Of a DNA stretch of 28,738 nucleotides, positions 7,759 to 14,883 are shown piece by piece. A program made the position numbers and the translations under genes. Source of the DNA: Bacteroidota bacterium (lineage in GTDB: Bacteria; Bacteroidota; Bacteroidia; Flavobacteriales_D; Crocinitomicaceae); contig VGML01000006.1 of assembly GCA_016866415.1 (NCBI GenBank), positions 1-28,738 on the forward strand, in the 5' to 3' direction. Position 1 is the first letter of the stretch. Every line of letters begins with the position of its first letter. Under the pieces are notes generated by a model, which saw nothing but the letters and a program-made list of their open reading frames with translations, was not told the DNA's origin and made no database searches.

Positions 7759-9801
7759 TCAACCATTCATCTTCTTCACCATCGTCAAAATGGTAGCCAA
7801 AGCAACTGTTTCCCCCGTTTCGTCATAAACATCTACTAAAAACTTCACAATTCCTTTTGGAATGTCATCTTCGGAACGTTTTTCTTGATCGATTTTTTCT
7901 TTGACTGTACAACGAACACCGATTGTTGCGCCGGGATAAACGGGTTTTGTGAATCGTGCTTCGTCTAACCCATAGTTCAGTAACACAGGGCCTTTCTTTG
8001 GGTCAACAAACAACCCCGCAGCTTTTGAAAGAACGAAATACCCGTGGGCAACTCGACGTTCAAAAATGGTTCCTTCCAATGATGTCGCGTCCATGTGGGC
8101 ATAAAAATTATCTCCAGAAACATTCGCGAAATTTACTATATCAGCATCGGTTACGGTATGTTTGTGTGTGAAAACAGTTTCTCCTACTTCCAGTTCTTCA
8201 AAATGTTTTCGGAAAACATGGGGATTGGCTTCCGGCATTTCAGCACCAACTTGGAACTGCTGCGTGATTTTGGTAATGGCTGTTGGGTGTCCTTGAATGG
8301 CTGTTCGCTGTAAATAATGCAAGACACCTCGTTTTCCACCCATTTCTTCCCCTCCACCAGCTCTCCCTGGACCACCATGAGTCAAAAGAGGCATTGGAGA
8401 ACCATGTCCTGTGCTTTCTTTCGCGCACTCTTTATTCAAGACTAAAATTCGTCCGTGCATGCTTGCCGCACCAACCACGTATTCTGTTGCTTCCTTGTCA
8501 TTTGGTGTAACGATTGAAGAAACCAACGAGCCTTTACCCATTTTCGCCAATTCAACGGCATCATCCAAGGTTTTGTATGGCATAATAGTCGAAACTGGTC
8601 CGAACGCTTCAATGTCGTGAACATCTGTTTTCGCAAATGGATTATCGTTCAGGAATAAAATCGGTGAAAAGAATGCGCCCGTGTTTTTATCTGCGCCTGT
8701 AACTTCGAAATTATCTAAATCTCCAAACACAATTTCTTGTGATTGAGCCAATTTTTCTACGTTTGCTCGCACTCGTTCCACTTGCAGTCGCGTTGCCAAT
8801 GCTCCCATTCGAACACCTTCAACACTTGGGTCTCCAATTTTTGTGGAAGCCAAACGCGCAGAAATTCCTTTTTGAACTTCCTCTACTAAATTCTCTGGAA
8901 CGATGATTCGTCGAACTGCAGTACATTTTTGCCCGGCTTTGATGGTAATTTCCTTAACCGTTTCTTTTATGAACAAGTCAAATTCTTCTGTTCCCGGCGT
9001 TGCATGTTGACCGAGGATTGTTGCATTCAAAGAATCTGCTTCTAAATTAAACGGAACACTTTCCGCTGCAATTTGTGGAAGTGCTTTCAACATTTTTCCT
9101 GTGGTTGCGCTTCCAGTAAAGGTAACCACATCGCGACCATCAACCGAGTCTATCAATCCGCGCCCTAATCCACAAACAAGTTGTAAAGAACCTTCCGGTA
9201 ATATTTTTGAATCAATGATGTCGCGCGCCATGACTTCTGTTAAAAAACTCGTGAACTCAGACGGTTTCACAACTGCGGGAACGCCTGCCATTAAGTTAAC
9301 CGCTATTTTTTCCAGCATTCCCCAAATTGGAAAGTTAAACGCATTGATATGAACCGCTACTCCTTCTTTCGGAACCATGATGTGATGCCCGATGAACGTT
9401 CCATTCTTAGAAAGTGGTGCTGCAACGCCATCCACGTAATAAGGTAAATCTGGAAATTGGCGGCGCAAGGATGCATTAGCAAATAAATTCCCTATTCCAC
9501 CTTCGATGTCAATCCAAGAATCTACTTTGGTTGCTCCCGTCCATGCGCTGACTTCGTAATATTTTGCTTTGCGCTCCATCAAAAACAAGGCAAGTGCTTT
9601 TAGCATTCTTCCCCGCTCCTGAAACGTCATTTTACGTAACGCACGACCCTGTTTTCGGCCATACTCCAATACTTCCGAAAAATCAATTCCCGCCGAAGAA
9701 ACGGTTCCAATTTGATTGCCATTTATAGCATTGTAAAGATTGGTTTCAGTACCTTGACCTTCAACCCACTGACCTAAAACATAGTTTTGATAACGTTGCA
9801 T
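7759..9801 (-). CDS. paaZ: Bifunctional PaaZ: oxepin-CoA hydrolase / semialdehyde dehydrogenase
   Basis: A 680-aa protein matching E. coli PaaZ (681 aa) along its length. In aerobic phenylacetate degradation PaaZ opens the oxepin-CoA ring through its C-terminal hydratase domain and oxidises the resulting aldehyde to 3-oxo-5,6-dehydrosuberyl-CoA with NADP through its N-terminal domain. The aldehyde dehydrogenase part (1 to about 515) shows FTGSATTGK at 228-235, catalytic E254 in NLEADSLN, and the nucleophile C293 in KAGQKCTAV. The MaoC-like hotdog part (about 530-680) has NVSGDNFYAH with D564 and H569, the same Asp-His spacing as the known catalytic pair. Both active sites look intact. No other paa gene (paaABCDE, paaG, paaF, paaK) is in the window, so it may work with genes elsewhere or on another acyl-CoA aldehyde. 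A weak TATCTTTA element lies upstream near 9822-9829 on the minus strand. Confidence 0.93.
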   Translation of the reverse strand: MQRYQNYVLGQWVEGQGTETNLYNAINGNQIGTVSSAGIDFSEVLEYGRKQGRALRKMTFQERGRMLKALALFLMERKAKYYEVSAWTGATKVDSWIDIEGGIGNLFANASLRRQFPDLPYYVDGVAAPLSKNGTFIGHHIMVPKEGVAVHINAFNFPIWGMLEKIAVNLMAGVPAVVKPSEFTSFLTEVMARDIIDSKILPEGSLQLVCGLGRGLIDSVDGRDVVTFTGSATTGKMLKALPQIAAESVPFNLEADSLNATILGQHATPGTEEFDLFIKETVKEITIKAGQKCTAVRRIIVPENLVEEVQKGISARLASTKIGDPSVEGVRMGALATRLQVERVRANVEKLAQSQEIVFGDLDNFEVTGADKNTGAFFSPILFLNDNPFAKTDVHDIEAFGPVSTIMPYKTLDDAVELAKMGKGSLVSSIVTPNDKEATEYVVGAASMHGRILVLNKECAKESTGHGSPMPLLTHGGPGRAGGGEEMGGKRGVLHYLQRTAIQGHPTAITKITQQFQVGAEMPEANPHVFRKHFEELEVGETVFTHKHTVTDADIVNFANVSGDNFYAHMDATSLEGTIFERRVAHGYFVLSKAAGLFVDPKKGPVLLNYGLDEARFTKPVYPGATIGVRCTVKEKIDQEKRSEDDIPKGIVKFLVDVYDETGETVALATILTMVKKMNG

Positions 9802-9862
9802 AATTCCTTTGATTTTCCTTGTAAAGATAATACAAGTTTTTTCAGATTAATTTGTGACATTA

Positions 9863-10417
9863 TTAATCCCAAACATCTTTACAAAAAATTTCAGAACTAT
9901 CAATAGATGAATAGATTGTTTGACCGTTTCCATATTCATCTTTGTTATAAATAAAAACTAAAATACTGTCTCCAAGTGTTTGAGGTTTGAACCACGAGGG
10001 CCCGTTTTCATCTAAATCCAATGATGAAACTTTGTTTGCTGTGAATTCATGAAGATTTAATATGCGCTTCAATTCCCTTGGACATGTTTCAACGTGCAGC
10101 CAAATAGCGTAATCAATTTTAGGAACCACTTGGTCTTGATGATTTAATACGTTCACACAATGATTTTGAGATTCTCCAAAAAGAGCAGAATAAATTTCCT
10201 TGCCGGATCTGGGTTTTAATGTTTCTGTAACCCGATGATATGATTTATAAACGACTATGTAAACAGTCCATGTGGCAGAAAAAACGGTCATTGCAAGCGT
10301 AAAGATTGAACCGATAATTGCTGAACGTTTCTTTTTGAAAATCCCTAGGAGAAGCATTGAAAAGAATGTAATACAAAACACGCAAGAAATGACAGCCCAA
10401 ATAAAAACCAGTTTCAT
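9863..10417 (-). CDS. Hypothetical membrane protein with two N-terminal helices
   Basis: A 184-aa protein of unknown function. Residues about 3-26 (FIWAVISCVFCITFFSMLLLG) and about 34-57 (IIGSIFTLAMTVFSATWTVYIVVY) are two hydrophobic helices separated by a basic KKKR loop. This predicts an inner-membrane hairpin with a long soluble C-terminal tail. The tail (58-184) is mixed alpha/beta, has Cys at positions near 87, 112 and 181, and ends in CKDVWD. No catalytic motif stands out. It starts 16 bases after the hutI stop, on the same strand, so it is probably co-transcribed with hutI. A 61-base gap separates it from paaZ. I do not know its family. Confidence 0.7.
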   Translation of the reverse strand: MKLVFIWAVISCVFCITFFSMLLLGIFKKKRSAIIGSIFTLAMTVFSATWTVYIVVYKSYHRVTETLKPRSGKEIYSALFGESQNHCVNVLNHQDQVVPKIDYAIWLHVETCPRELKRILNLHEFTANKVSSLDLDENGPSWFKPQTLGDSILVFIYNKDEYGNGQTIYSSIDSSEIFCKDVWD

Positions 10418-10433
10418 TTTTGAAAATGCTGAT

Positions 10434-11669
10434 TTAACTCAAAAAAACACGTTGAACATTGTTCTCGCCAAAAGAATAGGGAAGATATGCGAGCGAGGGG
10501 ATTTCATTCGTTAAAATAATTGGGCTGCGGCTTCCCAAACAGATTTTTCCGTGAGTTTCAGCTAAGTCCATGGCATAAGCTGCATTAATAGTCAAGGCAT
10601 TCAGTGCTTCCTCGGGGGTCATTTTCATTTTAATGCAGGCGAGCGACCAAATGGTGAATAGGTTATAATTTGGGGTGGAACCTGGGTTGAAATCACTGGC
10701 CAAAGCAACTGGTAAATCGGCATCCATCATTCTGCGGGCATCGCCAAAAGGAATTCCAAGGAAATGCGAACAACCTGGAAGAATCACTGGCATGCAATTA
10801 GAATTTTTCAGGGCTTCAATGTCTTCATCGGTAAGCTCCTCCAAATGATCAACCGAAAGCGCTCCCAATTCAACGGCTTTGCCAACCCCGCCCATTGCTG
10901 AAAATTGGTTAACGTGCACCTTCGGTTTCAAACCATGTTTTTTTCCTGCAAGCAGAATTTCTTCCATTTCTTCCACGGAGAAATAATTTCGCTCGCAAAA
11001 CACGTCGATGTAATCAGCTAATCCTTCTTTTTCAATCTGGGGCAACATTTCGCTGATTATAAGGTCAATGTATCCTCGATGATTTTGTTTGTATTCTGTT
11101 GGAAAGGCATGTGCGCCTAGGAAAGTTGCTTTGATGGAAATGGAATTGGTTTGTTTCAGTCTCTTAATAACCCGAAGCATTTTTAATTCAGCTTCAACGC
11201 TCAATCCATAGCCTGACTTAATCTCAATTGCACCTGTTCCTAATACAATCATTTTGTTGATTCGTTTTTGGGCATGTTCAACTAATTCATCTTCGGACAT
11301 CCCAGCCAAACGTCTAGCAGAATTCAAAATTCCACCACCTTTTAAGGCGATTTCTTCGTACGTCAAGCCATGAATTCGATCAACAAATTCTTCCTCTCTC
11401 GTTTTCGCAAAAACTGCATGCGTATGTGAATCACAAAAAGCTGGGAGAACGAAACAACCATCTGCGTCGACTATTTCCAAATCACGCCAATCGGTTATTC
11501 CCTCCCAGTCTTCCATCAAGCCATAGGCAATGACATCTCCATCTTCCAATGCCAAGAAAGCATTCTCAAGAATCGATAGCGTTTGCATGTCCTTTCCCTT
11601 TCTAACTTTTGGAAGATCCTCTCCAACTTGAACTAGTCCCTTTATATTTTTGATGAGAATTTTCGACAT
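10434..11669 (-). CDS. hutI: Imidazolonepropionase
   Basis: A 411-aa amidohydrolase that converts imidazolone-5-propionate to N-formimino-L-glutamate, the third step of histidine degradation. Seen in the sequence: the metal-binding H82-x-H84 in FCDSHTHAVF, the KGGGILN and AIEIKSGYGLS substrate-site segments, FLGAHAFP, KVHVNQFSAMGG, LSVDHLEELT, and the metal-ligand Asp in ASDFNPGSTPN. I chose ATG 11669 over the longer frame from 11723. The shorter form gives the family-typical start and length, and the promoter element at 11679-11686 lies inside the longer frame. No hutH, hutU or hutG lies nearby, so the pathway genes must be scattered. It is divergent from yraN. Confidence 0.95.
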   Translation of the reverse strand: MSKILIKNIKGLVQVGEDLPKVRKGKDMQTLSILENAFLALEDGDVIAYGLMEDWEGITDWRDLEIVDADGCFVLPAFCDSHTHAVFAKTREEEFVDRIHGLTYEEIALKGGGILNSARRLAGMSEDELVEHAQKRINKMIVLGTGAIEIKSGYGLSVEAELKMLRVIKRLKQTNSISIKATFLGAHAFPTEYKQNHRGYIDLIISEMLPQIEKEGLADYIDVFCERNYFSVEEMEEILLAGKKHGLKPKVHVNQFSAMGGVGKAVELGALSVDHLEELTDEDIEALKNSNCMPVILPGCSHFLGIPFGDARRMMDADLPVALASDFNPGSTPNYNLFTIWSLACIKMKMTPEEALNALTINAAYAMDLAETHGKICLGSRSPIILTNEIPSLAYLPYSFGENNVQRVFLS

Positions 11670-11678
11670 TTTTTCTTT

Positions 11679-11686
11679 CAAAGATA
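11679..11686 (-). promoter_or_regulatory. Probable -7 promoter element of hutI
   Basis: On the minus strand this reads TATCTTTG, an exact TAnnTTTG match, ending 9 bases before the hutI ATG at 11669. A TTTG on the same strand at 11701-11704 is only 14 bases upstream, closer than the usual 19-21. Confidence 0.5.
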
Positions 11687-11754
11687 CTTTTCCGAGCGCA
11701 CAAACGAATTTAATATCTATCAAATTTTTGTATCTTAGGGTAAAAAAATCAAAA

Positions 11755-12114
11755 ATGACAAAGGATGAGCTAGGAAATTGGGGCGAAGAATATTCCGTCG
11801 GTTATCTTCAAAAAAAGGGATATGAACTGGTTGAACGAAATTACCGATTTCAAAAAAATGAAATTGATATCGTAGTGAAATTTGAAAACAAGTTAATAAT
11901 CGTAGAGGTAAAAACGAGGCAAACAGCTGAGATTGGTGAGCCTTGGAGAGCCGTCACCAAGTCAAAACAAAAACAAATTATTAAAGTCGCCGATCATTAT
12001 GTGCAATCTAATCAAATAGATTTAGATGTTCGTTTCGATGTCATATCTATCGTTCATAATTCCTACCGCACGGAAATCGAACACATTGTAGGTGCTTTCG
12101 ATACCTTGAGTTAA
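11755..12114 (+). CDS. YraN family (UPF0102) nuclease-fold protein
   Basis: A 119-aa member of the YraN/UPF0102 family, small proteins with a restriction-endonuclease-like fold whose cellular role is not settled. The family pattern is visible: G-x-x-x-E near the N-terminus (LGNWGEEYSVGYLQKKGY), then NYRFQKNEIDIVVKF with the E-I-D core, and IIVEVKTRQ with the E-x-K motif, followed by KQKQIIKVADHY. These match the acidic and lysine residues of a PD-(D/E)xK site. The frame extends back to 11650, but the ATG at 11755 gives the family-standard length, and the upstream part overlaps the hutI start region. A TATCTTAG sequence at 11731-11738, one base off the -7 consensus, may be the promoter. Confidence 0.9.
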   Translation: MTKDELGNWGEEYSVGYLQKKGYELVERNYRFQKNEIDIVVKFENKLIIVEVKTRQTAEIGEPWRAVTKSKQKQIIKVADHYVQSNQIDLDVRFDVISIVHNSYRTEIEHIVGAFDTLS

Positions 12115-12205
12115 ATTTCTTGTGGTTAAACATACACTTGTTGATTATAAATCAAAGCGCTTTCGTTCGATCACTAGATTCAATTTAATTTTGAAAAAAA
12201 ATTCA

Positions 12206-14332
12206 ATGAAGAATCGATACGTTTTGATGACTTTGGGTTTCCTGGGGCTAATTTGGATTTCCTATTTATCATTCGATCTGTTAAAAATTGACACTAGACC
12301 AAATTTTTTATCCTACTTCGATGAGTCCGACCAACGCGTTATTGTAATTCATGATTGGAGAGAAATTGATCGAAATACAGATAACATCGTATTACCACCA
12401 ACCAACGAGGCCGTCATAAATTCATTGGCTAATAAATTAAATTCAGCAAGTTTTTTTGTAAGTTTAAGTCGTCCGATAATCATAATTGAGAGCAAAGAGC
12501 GATGGAATAAAATCAATGTTGCGGCACTTTTTAAAAATGGAATTTATCCATTCAAAAGTAGAGGCTTACACAAATTTTCATTCGGAAAATTCAGCGGTGA
12601 ATATGCTAAAAATCAATTAATACTGCATGCTTGCGATATCACACAAAATAGAAAGGTGTTCCAGGCTGATCGCAAAGCAACATACAGCATCATTAGTTAT
12701 CTTTCAAGCGGAGTTGAGGTTTGTGATGTTTTTAAAAAATTAAATAGTACTTACTTTTACAGAAAAACAAAAGTCGGGTCAAACTCATTCAAAAAACACG
12801 AGGATAAAAAACTATTCGCCAGTTTCATTCCCGACAAATTTGATGCTTATTCATTCTTTGATAAAAACTACTTAGCTTCTATTGAACCTGTATTTAATAA
12901 AAGTCCATTTCTAACTTGGATAAATCACGGGGTCGTAATTCTTAGAAGCAACAACCAGTCTTTGGCCATATTCGATTTCAAAGAAGGACAGAATCCTATT
13001 CAAAACTTAAACGAACGCCTGGGTAAAACTGAATTAAATGAGGAATTTGCAGCGTACGATAATTTTCAGTTTTCATCCCTCATTAATCAAGGAACAAATA
13101 ATCAATTGTATGTGGCTGAAAGCGATGGGTTTTGCGTTGTCTCTCACAACAAAGTGTTTTTAGATGAGGTTTTAACAGAGATAAAATTAGGGCACTCGCT
13201 TTCTCAAAACGAAGAGAAATTGGCTGGAATTTACAACGAATTACCAAAGAAAGTTACGGCTAGAATAATTGACTCTTCTCAAACAAAAGCGATAAGCATC
13301 ATTGGGCGAAATAGCCATGCTATTTCGTTTGTTAATAATGATACACCTCGACAAAACGAGTCTAAGAAGGACCGAGAATATTTTGCCATGAATCCGGGAG
13401 AAAAGGTAATTGATTTCGCCGTTTTCAATGAACGCGGAAATGTTATCGCTTTGACTGAATCAAATAAAATAGTTGGTTATCTGAATGGTTTAAGGAAATG
13501 GGAAAAACAATTAACTGGTAAAGTTCAAATTCAATCAGGGACAACCAATAAGAAATACACTTATGTATTCAATAAAAACGAATGTCAACTTTTAGATATT
13601 TACGGAAAAATTCAATACCGATTTCTTTCTGCTCAAAATGTATCACCAGAAAGATTCATCAATAAATCCAAGGATGAATTTCTTGTGGCGACATCAGCCA
13701 ATAATTTTTCAATTATTAATGCACAAGGGGCAACTATTAAACAATTTTCATGCTCTGGAAACATTAAGGAAATGGCCGTCCAAAATGCAAAGGCTATGGT
13801 ATTAACAAACTCAATGCTATACACAATTGATTTAGCAAAAAGAAAGTCAATATCAAAAATTGCTACTGATAGTCTTTATCATTTGGTGAAAGATAATTCA
13901 GGAATATATGCTGTTAGCTATCAAAACGGTAATTTATTGACAATTGACACGCAGGGTAAAAAATCTGCGGTTTCTGTTGGACATTTTAGTGATGACGTTA
14001 AACTGGTTTCATGTTCTCGTGGCGCAAGGGTTTTATTTAAAAACCAAAGTACCATTTCGCTATTCGATTTGACAGGAAAAAGGTTGTGGAAAAAGGCTAT
14101 CAACATAAATGAAATTAATGAAGTTGCGGGAATTGAAAACTCAATCGGCAAAATGACCTTCGTTTTATTGGATGGAATTGAAAATGAGTTATATTTGCTT
14201 AACGAATTGGGTGAGTTGATAGATAATTCATCGAAGCACGGTGAACAAAAAATAGTACTTTCAGAATTTGGAACTAGAGGATTTTCAATCACCACATTTC
14301 TTGGAAGCTATCTAATTCAATATAATAAGTAA
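12206..14332 (+). CDS. Large membrane-anchored protein of unknown function, propeller-like C-terminus
   Basis: A 708-aa protein I cannot assign to a known family. With the start at ATG 12206 it begins with a signal anchor (residues about 4-23, VLMTLGFLGLIWISYLSF), leaving the rest outside the cytoplasm. The longer GTG frame from 12122 would put 28 residues before the anchor and is less likely. Residues about 30-390 are a mixed domain with no recognised motif. Residues about 410-708 show repeated beta-strand units of the type variable-hydrophobic strand, D-x-x-G-K, hydrophobic strand (LLDIYGKIQYRF, IINAQGATIKQF, TIDTQGKKSAV, LFDLTGKRLWKK, LLNELGELIDN). This suggests a PQQ- or WD40-like beta propeller. 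No catalytic residues stand out. It follows yraN by 91 bases. Confidence 0.75.
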   Translation: MKNRYVLMTLGFLGLIWISYLSFDLLKIDTRPNFLSYFDESDQRVIVIHDWREIDRNTDNIVLPPTNEAVINSLANKLNSASFFVSLSRPIIIIESKERWNKINVAALFKNGIYPFKSRGLHKFSFGKFSGEYAKNQLILHACDITQNRKVFQADRKATYSIISYLSSGVEVCDVFKKLNSTYFYRKTKVGSNSFKKHEDKKLFASFIPDKFDAYSFFDKNYLASIEPVFNKSPFLTWINHGVVILRSNNQSLAIFDFKEGQNPIQNLNERLGKTELNEEFAAYDNFQFSSLINQGTNNQLYVAESDGFCVVSHNKVFLDEVLTEIKLGHSLSQNEEKLAGIYNELPKKVTARIIDSSQTKAISIIGRNSHAISFVNNDTPRQNESKKDREYFAMNPGEKVIDFAVFNERGNVIALTESNKIVGYLNGLRKWEKQLTGKVQIQSGTTNKKYTYVFNKNECQLLDIYGKIQYRFLSAQNVSPERFINKSKDEFLVATSANNFSIINAQGATIKQFSCSGNIKEMAVQNAKAMVLTNSMLYTIDLAKRKSISKIATDSLYHLVKDNSGIYAVSYQNGNLLTIDTQGKKSAVSVGHFSDDVKLVSCSRGARVLFKNQSTISLFDLTGKRLWKKAININEINEVAGIENSIGKMTFVLLDGIENELYLLNELGELIDNSSKHGEQKIVLSEFGTRGFSITTFLGSYLIQYNK

Positions 14333-14365
14333 ATTGAAAGCCTATTCACTATTGTCTAATTTAAT

Positions 14366-14373
14366 TAAATTTG
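14366..14373 (+). promoter_or_regulatory. Probable -7 promoter element of the lipocalin-like gene
   Basis: TAAATTTG matches the TAnnTTTG consensus and ends 21 bases before the ATG at 14395. The region is very AT-rich, so a chance match is possible. Confidence 0.4.
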
Positions 14374-14394
14374 TTCATTTTAAATTAATTAACT

Positions 14395-14805
14395 ATGAAA
14401 ACAAGCCCCTTATTTATAATGTTAATCGTTCTTTCATTGGTTTCTTGTGGCAAATATGAGGAAGGACCCGGGATTTCACTTAGAACTAAAAAAAATCGTA
14501 TCACGAATACTTGGAAATTAACTAAGGTCGAGGTTAATGGTGTTGACCAAACTCCTTCTCCATCGTCTTATTCACTTACGATGACTTTAAAAGATGATGA
14601 AACATTAACTGCTAATTATACCATTTTTACGGCTCCTTTTAACACTTCAGGTAACTGGGCTTTTAGTTCCGATAAATTGAACTTGATTTTAACTGATAAT
14701 ACAGGATCATCAACGAACAATATTCTTCGTTTAACAAATAAAGAAATGAAATTGCGTCAAATTGATGCTGATGAAACAATTGTAAATACGTATACAGCAC
14801 AGTAG
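14395..14805 (+). CDS. Lipocalin-like lipoprotein
   Basis: A 136-aa lipoprotein with an N-terminal signal peptide ending in the lipobox LVSC and acylation at Cys19. The mature part opens with ITNTWKLTKVEVNG, the NxW-type first strand seen in small Bacteroidota lipocalin-like domains. It continues with alternating beta strands (YSLTMTLKDDETLTANY, GNWAFSSDKLNLIL, NILRLTNKEMKLRQ), as expected for a small eight-stranded barrel. No ligand can be inferred. It precedes the OmpA-type gene by 78 bases on the same strand and may be co-expressed with it. A weak 5-bp hairpin lies between them and is not a clear terminator. Confidence 0.75.
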   Translation: MKTSPLFIMLIVLSLVSCGKYEEGPGISLRTKKNRITNTWKLTKVEVNGVDQTPSPSSYSLTMTLKDDETLTANYTIFTAPFNTSGNWAFSSDKLNLILTDNTGSSTNNILRLTNKEMKLRQIDADETIVNTYTAQ

Positions 14806-14883
14806 GTTCAAAGTCCTAACTATTTTTAAATAATTTCCCTTAAAGAGGGATTTAATGCCCCTTATTAAGCCTAATCTAATACC

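Noticed and set aside
8184..8636. Several overlapping ORFs of 60-75 aa, on both strands, inside paaZ
   Set aside because: All lie within the intact PaaZ frame in other frames. Their composition is that of shadows and none has a start context or motif.
11670..11723. Longer hutI start at 11723
   Set aside because: It would add 18 residues absent from the family, and the TATCTTTG promoter element sits inside that extension.
13921..14295. 124-aa minus-strand ORF within the 708-aa gene
   Set aside because: Antisense shadow of a continuous coding frame with no motif or promoter of its own.
14835..14856. TCCCT/AGGGA hairpin between the lipocalin-like and OmpA-type genes as a terminator
   Set aside because: Only five paired bases and no run of T after the stem (attTAATG), so it would not be a strong terminator.
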